Source of the DNA: Pseudopithomyces maydicus
Lineage: Eukaryota > Ascomycota > Dothideomycetes > Pleosporales > Didymosphaeriaceae
Direction of reading: 5' to 3'
Length of the DNA: 64,000 nucleotides
Assembly (NCBI GenBank): GCA_026873275.1
Contig: JANTUC010000003.1
Location: 2,418,001 to 2,482,000 of the forward strand
Part shown: positions 11,263 to 22,502 of the stretch, piece after piece
Layout: each line of letters begins with the position of its first letter
Numbering within the stretch: the stretch's first letter is position 1
Notes under the pieces: generated by a model
What the model was told of the DNA's origin: nothing
The model's input: only the letters and a program-made list of their open reading frames with translations
The model's database searches: none
Made by a program: the position numbers and the translations under genes

Positions 11263-12454
11263 ATGCTTCAACATATCGCCCGTAGGGGCCTCGAGTATGG
11301 CCCGGCCCTGCTTAAGCGCGCGAGGGAAGAGCAGCCTCAGATCCAGATGCCCACCTGGGGCGCTGTGTTGTTGATCGTGACCTTTGTCGTGTCCATAGTT
11401 GCTATCAGCCTGGTACGTCGCCAGTCCTACGCTGCTCTATCCTTCGAAGAGTCACTGCTAACACACCCCACAGGTCCAGTACACACTTACCGATGTCCTG
11501 CCCATACTCGCCATGGTTGAAACCCCCGCCGCCGCCATCACCGTTTCCCACCCCGACGAGCCTGCCTCCAAGGATGAGAAGGAGGGTCTTCTCGAGACCG
11601 GTACCACCGTCACCCTTGTCCACCAGAAGCCCGTCACCTCGTCTATCCGCGGCACCATCCGGCATCTCGTCGCCGAGGGCGGCAAGCTTGCACGCTGGAG
11701 GGGTTTCGGCTACCAGGTGATCAACGCCGTTACCATGAGCTGGGCCATGCAGTTTTTCGAGGCCGTCCTTCCGCGCGTCTTGCCTTTCCGCCTTGTCATC
11801 ATCGCCGCCATCGCTGGTGCCGCGACCGCGAACCTGCACGCTACTTGGACCCACAAGGTCATCTCCACCCCAAGCAACGTCTGCTTCTGGGGCCGCATTC
11901 GCAGTCTTAAGCAGTGGAAGATTCTCGCCTTCCCTGCTGCCGTCGCTGCTGCCATGCCGTACATCTCGCTCTACATCTCCATCGGCTTCGCCTACCTCTT
12001 CGGCATCGCCCAGGAGACGAGCAGCAACAAATTCGACACGTACTGCGCTGGAATGTGGGCTAGCTTTATCGGCCGTTGCGTCGCCCTTCTCATCATCTCC
12101 GTGGCCTGCACGCTCTTCTTGTGCATGCCTGCTTTTGTCACTCAGGTCCGCGTCGAGGCCTCCATCCTACCCGAGGACCAGGACACCACCGTGCCTTTTG
12201 ACCGCTCTTTCGGTGGAAAGGTTGTGCCCAAGGCTTTGGGTGGCACCGGATCCGTGAGCTTCATTGATGCCTGGAAGAGCTTCAACTGGGAGGCTCGTGG
12301 CAGGCTGATTAAGCTCTACATCAAGAGCTTCATGTGCATCGCTGCACTTGCTTTTGTTCTGATCCACGTTCTGGCCTTTGAGATGTTCGCTGTCATGGGT
12401 CCTGAGCTTGGCAAGTACCTCGCCGAGGCTAAGAAGCAGGGTATGACTTTGTAA
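11263..12454 (+). CDS. Conserved fungal multi-pass membrane protein, function unknown
   Basis: Two exons, join(11263..11412, 11474..12454), give 376 residues. The 61-nt intron starts GTACGT, has CTAAC before the acceptor CACAG, and joins in phase 0 (VAISLVQYTL). One transmembrane helix lies at about residues 30-50. Four or five more follow after residue 130, including FRLVIIAAIAGAATANL, a Pro/Ala-rich helix with YISLYISIGFAYLFG, and a C-terminal helix IAALAFVLIHVLAFEMF. A conserved-looking polar stretch with HATWTHKVIST lies between helices. I do not recognise a catalytic motif. The long, GC-rich third positions match those of an expressed gene. The start is the first ATG after a pyrimidine-rich leader. 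Confidence 0.8.
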
Positions 12455-12710
12455 TCATGCTTGGTCTGCTTTGCTCTCAATCATGCCAATCGGTTATTGT
12501 CATGCACGTGTCTCTTTTGGTTCCCGTTTCAATGGGTTTTGAATAGTTGAATACGGTATATTGTTATAAGATAGGTCTGGTGTGTATAGCATACTCTCAA
12601 AACTTGGGCAGCGTACAAATGCCCTGGTATATTATAAGTCCCCCGTGTCTCTCCATGTCTTTCTATGAACTTGAACTGTTCCCCTAAGTATCCACGTGTC
12701 TAGAAGATTA

Positions 12711-14270
12711 CTATTTCTCCCGGTCTAACATGATGTTCACGAATGAACTGACTCTCGAACTCTCACTTTTCTGATCGAAAATATCATCGATCTCTTCCAA
12801 GCTTAATCCTCTCGTCTCGGGCATCCACAGGAAGCACACCACGCTCGTCAGCAAACACGACGCACCGAACAAGAAGTATACTCCGCTCGAACTCTTCGTC
12901 AGGAAGATGGGTGTCGTAAACGCCACAATCCAGTTGACAATCCAGTTCCCGCTTCGTCCCAGACTGCTCGCTGCGGCTCTCGTCTTGATCGGCTGTACCT
13001 CGCTTGCATAAATACTGATTGTAACCGCCCAAGTCGCAGAGTAGACGAACGTGAATATAAAGATGAAAGCAACAACGACCCAGCGGCCTGCGCCACGGTC
13101 ACTAAAGACGGAGTTAGAAGCGTACAGGGAGCCGATGACCAGCATGATGACGGTCAACGCGAGACCGCCGTATATCACGGAAGCGCGGCGGGACCATCGA
13201 TCTGCGAGGAGGATGGCTGGGATCGTGGTTGCGAAGATGACAACGCCGGAAAGACCAGAAGCTAGGAATGAGGATGACTCGCTGACGAGACCGGCTTGTT
13301 GGAAGAGAAGGGGAGCGTAGTAGAGAACTCCGTCGATACCCTGTCAAATTGTCAGCCCATACGAGTCAATTTCTCTCTTGAATAACCTCTTACCGAGAGC
13401 TGCATCATGCTCATCATGAACACTCCAAGCGCCGTCGGCTTCCTCACATCCTTAGCAAACACGCGAAGCAGCATATGCACCTCCTCCTTCACACTCTGCC
13501 GCGTATTCGTCTGCCGCAACGCAAGAGGCTCCCTGTTCAATCCCGCCTCCGTCTCAACATCGCGCTCCTCCCCACCGTCCAAGTCCGCCCTCGGATCTAC
13601 ACCCAACACCTCCCACGCAGCATCCACCTCCTCCAGCCTCCCCTTCGCCTTCAACCACCTCGGCGACTGCGGCAAAAACACAACCGCCAACCCCGCCCAC
13701 ACAAATGCGCACAAAGCATGAAACGCGAACGGCAACCTCCACGCCAGCTCGTTCTCCAAGTTCACCGTCCCATAGCAAAAAAGTACCCAACCACCAACGC
13801 AAACGTGATGAAGAACTGCGGCGCAGACGCCACAACCCCCGCCCCTTCGCCGGCACAATCTCACAAATATACACCACCGTCGTACTCAGAAACAGCCCCT
13901 CGCCCGCCCCCGTGACCAACCTCGCCACGAACAGCATCGCCAGGTGCACCGACCCCGCCTCCAGCGCGGCGCCTGCGCCGAACACCACGGCGCCGACGGC
14001 CATGCCGAGGGGGCGCCCCACCGCGTCCGCGAGGTGGCCTGCTAGGAAGGAGGAAAGCGCCCCCGTGATGAGGATGCAGGAGACGATGAGGCCGTGCAGC
14101 GTGGGCGAGAGCGTGCCGAAGGTTTGCGAGAATTGCGGCATCGCGGTTACGGGGCCGATGGTGCCCGTGTCGAGGCCGAAGAGGAAGCCGCCTAGGCCGG
14201 CGACGATGGAGGCGAGGATGTAGCGGGGTGGGTGGAACATTTTGGGTGGGGGGTTTAACATCGTGGTCAT
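12711..14270 (-). CDS. MFS sugar transporter, broken by two single-base frameshifts
   Basis: Exons complement(12711..13340, 13394..14270), with a 53-nt intron joining MMQLS to GIDGVLYYAP. The protein is a sugar-porter MFS of about 502 residues. It begins with GGFLFGLDTGTIGP, followed by GHLADAVGRP, the RLVTGAGEG helix and YICEIVPAKGRG. The second half has the WRLPFAFHALCAFVW region, SPRWLKAKGR and the terminal PETRGLSLEEID. The reading frame breaks twice within 70 bases: in the C5 run at 13836-13840 and the A6 run at 13777-13782. One extra base in each run would restore a family-like sequence through the fourth and fifth helices. The rest of the gene is intact with normal codon use, so consensus error is more likely than decay. 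Substrate (hexose, polyol or other) is unknown. Start at 14270; a second ATG is at 14261. Confidence 0.82.
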
Positions 14271-15229
14271 CCCGTGCTGGGGTTGGGGTTGGGGTTGGGG
14301 GAGTGGCCTGGGAGGCGGGTTTTCGATGAGGTGGGAGGCATTGTGTGGGTGGTGGTAGATATAGGATGGGCAGTGGAAGGGTTGCGTGGTGTTTGTGAAC
14401 GGGATGGTTGTGCTAGTCTTGCTTAGACGCGTCTAAATTTCCATTTTTCTCTCTCTTCACGATGGATTCTACGTATTGATGCTTGTCGTGTATTCGGTTG
14501 TTCGTCTGATTCGCCTGCGGTGTGGGGACACCGATAAGGGTTTGCATTTTGCGGGTGATGGGGCGAAGTGGGATGATGTGCTGCGCTCGTTACGATGATA
14601 TGTGCAGCTGGAGGTCGGCAAAGTTGCCCGTACTGGCGGGCGTTCCTTCCTTGTCTGAAGCGAACAGGGTAAGTAGCGGCGGTAAAAGATGGATCTGATC
14701 GTGGTTCCAGAATTGTATTGTGGATTTGTGGTTATGTGCGGGAGGTCCACACCTTGTGGGTCAGGATGGCTTACTCGGTACGGTTAGGCTGGAGGTTTGC
14801 TATTTGTGGAGGGATGATCGGCTGTGGGCAGCATGAACGAGACTGAGCTTTGATTATCAAGGGTCTAGCCTTCGACCTTCAGGCATCTGCCTGTTGATTT
14901 CCAATCCTCGCTCTCGGCGCCCGGGGAGTTTCGATTTCGACACCATCAGCAGTCAGTCGGAGGCCCTATCTTCAACGTAGGCTGAGATGCATCAATGAAT
15001 CTGCCCGACATACACAACTGATATATAGCTTTCTGAAAATACCATGCATTACGGAAGTGGATTGAAGTCGGCAAGAAAGGAATTGTCAAGTAGATGGTAT
15101 GCTATAGGGTAAATCCTAAGTGCTTGGTACAGTTTGAATACATTACTCAAAAAAATCAAAAACCGTCTTATCCCAAAGCTGCATACCAACGAAAGGGTTC
15201 CCTTGAAGCTCGTTCTTTATTTATTTAAG
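14271..15229. other. Intergenic: MFS upstream region with a G-tract array
   Basis: No gene is seen in this 959-base stretch. Directly upstream of the MFS start codon are four G-tracts at 14279-14301 (GGGG TT GGGG TT GGGG TT GGGGG on the plus strand). The rest should be the MFS promoter and the 3' flank of the next minus-strand gene. Confidence 0.6.
14279..14301 (+). other. Potential G-quadruplex (four G-tracts)
   Basis: Three runs of four G and one of five G are separated by TT. The array sits 9 bases upstream of the MFS ATG on the template strand, so the transcript would carry the C-rich complement. Four tracts with 2-base loops meet the usual quadruplex rule. Function is not shown. Confidence 0.7.
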
Positions 15230-17658
15230 TTATGTGGAAGCCGTCTGGGTTTCATGATGCGTGATCGACTTTACAGGCGTGGATGATGAGCTCGTTGTAT
15301 TGGGGCTGGATGGCACATTCGTTGTCATAACTGAAATACGGCCGCTACTCATACTTTCTGAAGCTTCCGATACGGTAGTAGTAACGTTATGTGGTGGTTT
15401 AACTTGCGTGGGCGGCGTGGGCGGCGTAGGTGATGCAGGCACAGTGCAGTGACAAGGCCGGCTCGACGCTATCGGTAGTGTGGTGAGTTGAACACCGTCA
15501 ATGGTTGCTGGAACTTCCTTGTCGAGCCGTTCCCACACACCCTCTCCATGACCTTCGTAGGCCCGACGTTGGAGTTGGAAAACTCCATCGTGAATCCAAG
15601 AATCTATGCGCGGGGAAAGTAGGCCTCTAAACCCACGCCAAAAGATAAGGAACCTTAGAAGCAAGAGGTCGAGCAAGGTTACGACCACGCAGAACGTGAT
15701 CACGAAAGCCAGTGCGAAGACGCTGATGTTACTAAATACTAAGTAAGCTTGGAAGAACAATGACAGGTTTAGTTTCAACTGGTGCTCCGTGTGTACATGA
15801 TTATAGATTGAACTTACACAAAGCCCCCTGGGCTCCTCATTCTTTGCAGACTACATAGTCCTTTGTCGCCCTCAGTTTGATTGATCCGCATGGGCGTTGC
15901 TGTCTCCAGGCCAAGGTTTGAGGTACCGATAGCATAGGTTGACAGTCCAATTTGCAGCTGGGTCAGAACGCTCATCTCAATCTTGATCAAAGTTTTGACC
16001 CATTGGTCTTTAGGTAAAGGTGGGTTGAAAAGAGGATTAGTGCTGAAGGGCTGAATGTAATCAAAGGCAGTGCTAGCATCATTACGATATGATAACTGCG
16101 TCAATAAGTTATATAGCGCTAGTTGGATTTCACTGGTTTGCGGAAAGCCTGGTGGTACTGTTGTCGACAAGCCTTGTAGGCTCGTGCACTCGTCGTCTCG
16201 TTTGTCTTGAGCAAAACAAAATTGATACTGATGATTGTTAAGCTGTCTGTTCACGACGATGATGGATATAAATACGTACTTGATACTGACAGCCAAATAC
16301 AGATACTGGTTTATCCGGCAAATACATCGTATATTTAGAACCATCTGATACGCCTTTTTGGAAAGCTTGGTGTGCAGAGAATAATGGGTCATCCACGGGA
16401 CTTAGATAATGTATACCTGACAGCAATACAAAGCCAAGAACCAGGTCGGTGTCGTTCTTGTTTCTAAGTCCGGGTAATGGATCCCAAGAGTTGTTATTGG
16501 ACGGCGAGAAGTAGTAGAACGCAGGACTAATGCATCAAAATCAGAATTCGTTACAAGTAGTATCGGTTTTTGTCTAACTTACGCAGCTTGTATGCGTGTT
16601 CTCATAGAACCTTGGGGCATGTAAAACGCCGCAAATGTCCAATTGATGTTTCCAGTCGCCCCATAGAAAAAGCGCATCGCTTTCTCTTCCACAAACAATT
16701 TTCGCCCCCCTGTTCTTCTGTCCCCGTTCCTGATTGATTTGAAGGAACAATAACGTCATAATGACCTTCCATTTCGACTATTGAACATGTGGTTTTTCGG
16801 CGAAATTTCATCTCATCTCTAGTGGCGAGATTGAGGCCAAGCTGACTATTGAGATCCATTAAGCCCGTGTCCATAGAAATACCCGGCAGACTCATGTTTC
16901 TGCACATGTTGTTTTCGAACGAGCAATTCGTACGTTCCTGTTGAGAGGGTAAAGTAGGACGAATGAAGATTTTGCAACGTTCAGAGGTTGCAGTCCGGTT
17001 AGAATAGCAGTCTGTTGTATAACGATCAGCCATTTCAGCAACTTGGGCCGTGTAATCCTTTTGCCAGGAAAGCCAAAGATCTCGTGAATCCTCAACACCT
17101 TCCCAGTCAATCCGACCACAGTCAGGGCTTGATACGAGAACTATAACGTCGGAACTTTCCACCACATAAGAAGAAAAAGTTCCGACCACGATGGTAATGG
17201 CAGCAAATAAGATGGCAAGAAGCGTGAGCGGAATAGAACGCTGATGTACTCGATCGACACGCTTTCTCCAAATCCACTCAAGTTTTAGCCAATCCGAAAG
17301 CATCGAAGCCGGGCCAGGTAGAGTACGCATCAGAGCTTGCTGCTGTCTGTATAAGCCATCGGTGATGTTGTTCGTCACCCTCATTTGATGGTAGGCAAAT
17401 AAGAGTAAGTTCCAGAGGCGCTTAGTTCCAATTGTCGTCAGAACGGCCATAAGAGCAACGACGACATTTCCGGTCTTTGTGTCTGTCGTGATGGTCCTCC
17501 CCATAACAGACCCCCGGGTGTTGTCAACCTGTCGAGTGTTGAGTTAGCCCATAAAAGCTCTAATTCACACAGTGAAAGTATGTAAGTATCATCACAGGTC
17601 ATGAGCCTTAGCTTACCCAGTACCCCTTATGTACAAACTTTGCATTAAGCTGAGACAT
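15230..17658 (-). CDS. Multi-exon fungal membrane protein of unknown function, with two frame breaks
   Basis: Exons complement(15230..15778, 15820..16227, 16280..16527, 16583..17528, 17617..17658), about 730 residues. The first exon is 14 codons (MSQLNAKFVHKGYW). Introns are 88, 55, 52 and 41 nt. The N-terminus has two helices around VVALMAVLTTIG and TLLAILFAAITIVVG. A large Cys- and N-glycosylation-rich ectodomain follows, containing FYGATGN, SWDPLPGL and a late SPGGF motif. A final helix (ALAFVITFCVVVTLLDLLLL) leads into a Ser/Thr-rich tail. I recall similar anonymous proteins in Dothideomycetes but know no function. The frame breaks at the C6 run 16705-16710 (one base short) and returns at GGG 16499-16501 (one base too many). 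The segment between reads well in the third frame, so the two changes compensate. Sequencing error or a decayed copy are both possible. Confidence 0.65.
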
Positions 17659-19025
17659 GTTAGAAAGTAAGTATGAAACAACTTTTAAGGTTGAGAAGAA
17701 TATCTTCCTTGTAGATGTCTCGATCTACTTTGAGCCTTTTAAGCTGTGATGGTGTGAATCTGGACCCCAACCGGATATTATTTTCCCACCTTGTCTGCTC
17801 ACATAGCCACTAGCCAGGGGCTCGATAACGTCGAAACGATCTCGCAAATACCGTATGTCCTGCACGACCGCAATGCTGGAGCGCTGCGGTGGCCATGATT
17901 TGGATGCACTTTGATGCTGGAAGTTTGACTGACCACTCACGGGTATGTCGTATATTACGTGCAGCTGACCCCTGGATATCAATACGAGGAAACATAATTG
18001 GCCCCCCATAACAGACTGCTCGCATCGTCTTTGTAAGGCATACTTGTGGTTTCCTTATCGAAATTTTCCATTGCCTCCTTGATTGGCCTGGAATCATGCC
18101 ATGAGAGCACCAAGCGGATTGAAAAAAACACCAAGGTTGACCGTGCCAGTATGGGATGATGGGATGGAGGCTTGCTAGGATACCGCTTCTGTCAACTTCA
18201 AGATTTCCCCACTGTCTTGTATGGGTCTTCTTTGTCCATTTTGACCACTAGGAAAATTCGAGATAGGGTCGGAGATTCGACATATTGAAGGCAAACGTTC
18301 CCACAGTGTCGGAACGGCTACGGCCCCAGATTTTGCATTGCATGAATAACGACGACTTCATCCGACCAGTAGTAAAGCTGGGTTATAGATGTTTGGCACA
18401 CTAGTAGGGTTAAGTTTGAGTGCGTGAAGGCCAATTGCAGCATCTGCAGTTGAACCCTTGGGTTGATAAGCCTTGCATCGATAAGCCAGATGTCCAAAAA
18501 AAAAGCCTGGGATATGCGATGCCCGCCCGCACTGCAGACATGGACACAGGTGCAGGTTTGGAGGCGAAAGGGACGAAAAAGAAGAGTCATTTTCCGTTAC
18601 CGGGAATCGAACCCGGCTCTCGTCGGAGGCTGACATTTGCTCGAAAGCTGATGAAAGCGACGGATGCTAGCCGATCTGGGGTGGATTAGAATGAGTTGTG
18701 GACTGAGGATTGTGCTTAACACTTACACACCATAACGGATGTTGATGTCGAGAAGCCGAATTGTAAAATACATATCAGCACTAATAAAGCCCCGCATCTC
18801 AGCACAGTGTTTGAGGGTTACTCTGAACCCACCAGGTCAGTGGGGGGTTTGATGGTGAATGACTCGACGGGTAGGTGGGCGGGGCCGAAGGGTGATGCGG
18901 GGCGCGAGGCCTGCAGGCGCCCACAGGTGCCATTGGGAAGGCGTGACTTCGCGTCAAGCGAGGCGCGTACCACCACCTGGGCAAGGCGTCACCGCATCGC
19001 TCGCTCTCACACGATTGCGGTCGTC
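17659..19025. other. Divergent intergenic region containing a tRNA-like remnant
   Basis: About 1.4 kb between the minus-strand membrane protein and the plus-strand unknown gene. Open frames are short and unrecognised. It contains the split tRNA-Glu-like sequence at 18593-18739. The last 200 bases, GC-rich, should be the leader of the gene at 19026. Confidence 0.5.
18593..18739 (-). pseudogene. Split or decayed tRNA-Glu-like sequence
   Basis: On the minus strand the 5' end reads TCCGTTA followed by a plausible D arm (GTGT...GCAC). The 3' end, about 110 bases later, has a perfect T arm (CCGGG TTCGATT CCCGG) and TAACGGA, which pairs fully with the 5' TCCGTTA. This acceptor/T-arm combination is that of tRNA-Glu. 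Between them are roughly 100 bases in place of the usual ~22 for anticodon arm and variable loop. I could not place a stable anticodon stem with T33 and an intron. It is therefore an interrupted or decayed tRNA unless an unusual intron is involved. Confidence 0.45.
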
Positions 19026-20834
19026 ATGGCGCCCAACGGCAGTGCTGCGGGCCCCAGCAAGGCCCTCGAGGCTGTGAGCCTGTGTCCGCGACAGCAGATG
19101 CACCGGCCGGTCAAGCAACTGAGCTACGAAGTGGCAAACCACGTCAACGCCTATCTAGATAACCAGCGCTGTATGTTGCCGCTGCCGCGACTTGGCTGAA
19201 GGCATGCTGACCCGCGCCTTCTAGACGAACAGGCCTATACATTTCTGCACTCTCTGCTTGCTGCCGGCATCGCCATCTCGGTGCCGGCAAAACCCTACGT
19301 CGGCCTGCTGGCTACCGCTGCCCAGCTTGCTCTCGCCTCTACCCTCGTAGCCTACCCGCCCGTCACCACCAAATCCACCTCTAAAGATGCCCTCAAAGGC
19401 GCCGATGCTGCCCTGGCCTACTTGCGCTGTGTGCATAGTACCGTAGCGGGGCCGGGATACAAGAACATCAAGGCAGCCTTCAACTTCTCCGCCAGCCGTC
19501 GTCGAAAACATGGCGCGAGGAGCCCGCTTTCCAGCCCGACGTCTTCCCATACTTTCCACGTCGAGCATCTGAACGATATTGCTGCCAACTCCAAGAGTCT
19601 CTGGAATCGTGCCGACGACTTCTGGCATGTCGTCGGCTGGGCTTTCAATTGTTCCGTGGTGCACAAGGCGCGGTGGGCAAGATGGAGCCTGTGGCTGGAT
19701 ATTATGCTACAATTTCTGGAGGCTGAGTGGAATGGTTGCATGAAGAGCGCCAGCCCAGAGTCTGAAGAGAGAGAAGCCACGCTGCAGGAGAGTCTCTTGT
19801 GGCGATATGTTGCAAGCCAGGATCCGACTGTTGGAAACACACAGAAGAGGCTGTTGAAAGCAATACTTGCCACCGGAGATGCGAAGGCTCTGAAAGAGTT
19901 CCCCGAGGTGTGGGACAGGGAGACTACTGAGCTAAAACAAAAGGACACACAAAAGGAACAAGGCATATTTTCTAGCTTCGACATGGATACCATGGGTGAT
20001 GAGACCGACGATGAGGATGTTGAGATGCGGGATGCGCCCCAATCTACCAGCAAAGGCCGACGGTCAAGACGCAAAGCTCCTGACACGTCTGATACTTCTT
20101 TGCCGCCTTTGGACACGGCCTTCATATCTGATCACGAAGCTGCTGTAGCAAGATTGGGCGGCGTAGAGGCTGTCGACCTACGTCAACGTCTATTAGCTCT
20201 GGTTCGTTCCCTGCCCCAAAATCCGATTCTGTCTAACTGTGTATAGGTCGCCAAGGTAGCCAGGGAGCTTCCAGAACACTTCACCTCAACCGAAGGCCTT
20301 TTTGATACACTCACAATGCAAGCGAGATACTTCCCAGCTCCTGTGCTACATGTTCTGATCACGACTTCTCAACTGGTGCCTGACGAACAGCTGGCCCTCA
20401 ATGTCACCCTGGCGACCTCACTGGCCTCTGCCAAGTATATCAATTACACTAATTCAACACCTACACAACCGGAGCTTGAGGAGTGCCTGCTCCCGCTTGT
20501 GTCAGGAAAATACGATGTTACTGCCAGTGCTAAGATTTCACTTCTTCTCGAGCAGGTGATTATATTCATGATGGACCGAGATCTTCTGAACATGGACAAC
20601 CGTCTACGAGAAGCAGTTGAGGATGGTATCGAGGCACGTAGCAATGTCAAAGCCAGGAAGAACAATACCGACGAGGAAGAACAGAGCAAAGTCATGTTGG
20701 AGAAGAGTTCAGAACGGCTACGTGGGCTGTTAGATCTACTGGAACTAAGCAAGACGTTGACGGCGGAAAGTCCGCGGAAGAATAAGATGGCAATTCGGGA
20801 GAGCCCACGGAAGAAGAGTAGATTCTCGTCATGA
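19026..20834 (+). CDS. Unrecognised acidic/helical fungal protein
   Basis: Three exons, join(19026..19170, 19225..20201, 20247..20834), make 569 residues. Intron 1 (54 nt, GTATGT...CTAG) joins phase 1 to give NQRYEQAYTFL. Intron 2 is 45 nt with a less usual GTTCGT donor, and the frame continues LLALVAKVARE. The protein is mostly helical with no signal peptide or membrane span. Notable features are an acidic stretch (GDETDDEDVEMRDA) followed by a basic GRRSRRK, which could be a nuclear signal, and a C-terminus with two SPRK motifs (ESPRKNK, ESPRKKS) typical of CDK sites or DNA-associated proteins. I do not recognise a domain; a nuclear role is inference. The upstream ATG region is GC-rich and no earlier in-frame start is convincing. 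Confidence 0.75.
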
Positions 20835-21483
20835 TCTACTTCTCGCTCGCCATCTTGATTTGTTCTTCAAGGGAAGATTTGAAATTGGCATTGGCTGACG
20901 GATGATATGGGCTACGGCCGGGAAAGCACAGTCAGAAACTTAACAGAATTCTGAACAGCGTGGTGTTCGGAGCTTTCTTGTGAGGGAAAGTAAACCGAGC
21001 CCATCGGCCTTGGTGCAGCCCAAGGAAGGTCAGCCGAGTGCGACATCGCCTACCCCTTGTAAATGCCAGCCCTGCAGATATCACATTGGGTAATCCGCAC
21101 TACTTCTCGACACATGCTATTGATCGAGACCACGATGGCAACTATTTGTTTAGCTATTGCGCCCTTTTCTACCAACCGCAGATAGACTGGTCCAAGCTTA
21201 CTTCGGCCGCGGGTCGCTGGACACCGCATCCTTCAATCGATAAGAGTGTACTTGAATGTGCCATGGCCCATGTACCTTGCTGGTGCTCACATCGAGCAAC
21301 CTACCGGAATTATTTTCGCCAGAAATTGTTTGCTGGTTACCAGGTGGCCAATACGTCATACAGCACTCGCTCTTTCACATTTTGATTTTCTTGCCGTGAC
21401 TCACCGCTCCGAACCAACAATCTATAATTGGGACAGCATATTAGACTATCGTACACGCAACCCGTAACGGATCTAATACCACC
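20835..21483. other. Intergenic between two plus-strand genes
   Basis: This 649-base stretch holds the 3' flank of the unknown gene and the promoter of the phosphatase gene. No supported feature was found; short open frames near 21038-21467 resemble nothing known and lack coding-like composition. Confidence 0.5.
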
Positions 21484-22502
21484 ATGTCTCCGAAGAAGAT
21501 CACTATTGTCCGGTAAGAGTGGGAATCATGGCCTTGTATCCAACCTTCACTAACATGACTGTTCTCTAGCCACGGCCAGGGCTATCACAACCTCACTGTA
21601 CATAAGCCCTCGTCTTCACAATCTCACGAGACAAATGATCTGATATCCACAGCGTAACTACAATCTCCGCGACCCGCTTCTCACACCTCTCGGTCACGAG
21701 CAATGCGCACAACTGTCCGCCACCTACCCACATCACGATAATGTAGATATCGTCATAGCTTCACCCATCCGTCGTACGGTAAGGCTTTATACTTCGGCCG
21801 ACTCATATCAAGAATCTAACCGTTGTATGAAACCAGATTCAAACCGCGGCATTCAGCTTCGGTCCCACTCTCGCCCGTCCAGAAGTACCATTCCTTTTGG
21901 ACCCGAGAATACAAGAACTCGGCAGCCATGATTCAGATCGCGGACTCGACGTACCAGATCTCAAGGAATGGTTGAAAGAAACCGAGAAAGAGGGAGCAGG
22001 CAAGGTACCTTTCGACTGGGAGAAGATCAATATCGACGACGTTAAGGAAGGATGGAACAGCAAGGTGAGTAAATCACGTGTTCAGTGTTCTTTTTAGCAT
22101 CCGTATCAGACGAGCTAACCATCTGCGAAATAGAAAGGATACTGGGCCTTCGAAGCCCGCGCAATCTACCAGCGTGCCGCCGACGTGCGGAACTCGCTCT
22201 TTCAACGATCAGAGGACCACATCGTTCTCGTAACCCACGGCGCAATCGCGCATTTCCTGACAGAAGACTGGGAGATTGAGGACCCTATGCTGGGAACGAA
22301 TTGGTCCAACTGTGAGGTCCGAGAGTTCGTCTTTTCTGAAGAAAGCAAGGAGGGTGATGTGCACCTTACGGAGACGCAAGAGAGTCGCGCACGGAGACCA
22401 CCGTATGAAGGCATCAAGTGGGAAGAGCCGTGGAAGAGGAGCGGAGAGAAAGACCCGCATGTTGTAGAAGAAGTGGAGATGGTGGAGCAAGAGGCTAGGT
22501 AG
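21484..22502 (+). CDS. Histidine phosphatase (phosphoglycerate mutase-like) family protein
   Basis: Five exons, join(21484..21512, 21570..21597, 21653..21778, 21837..22064, 22134..22502), 259 residues. The first two exons are only 29 and 28 nt but together build the catalytic signature: ...ITIVR joined to HGQGYHNLT, the RHG motif with the phospho-accepting histidine. Family features follow in order: NLRDPLLTPLGHEQC, then VIASPIRRTIQTA (the second Arg region), a conserved LGSHDSDRGLD substrate-loop stretch, and VLVTHGAIAHFL with the second catalytic histidine. The C-terminal ~60 residues are acidic and charged. The family includes many small-molecule phosphatases; fungal members of this length are mostly uncharacterised. 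No signal peptide is present, so it is probably cytosolic. Confidence 0.88.

Noticed and set aside
14279..14301. Telomere fragment (TTGGGG repeats).
   Set aside because: Only four tracts; fungal telomeres are usually TTAGGG, and the site is internal.
18807..19199. A 130-codon open frame over the start of the unknown gene at 19026.
   Set aside because: It is in a different frame from the spliced gene and its sequence is Arg/Gly-rich without similarity.
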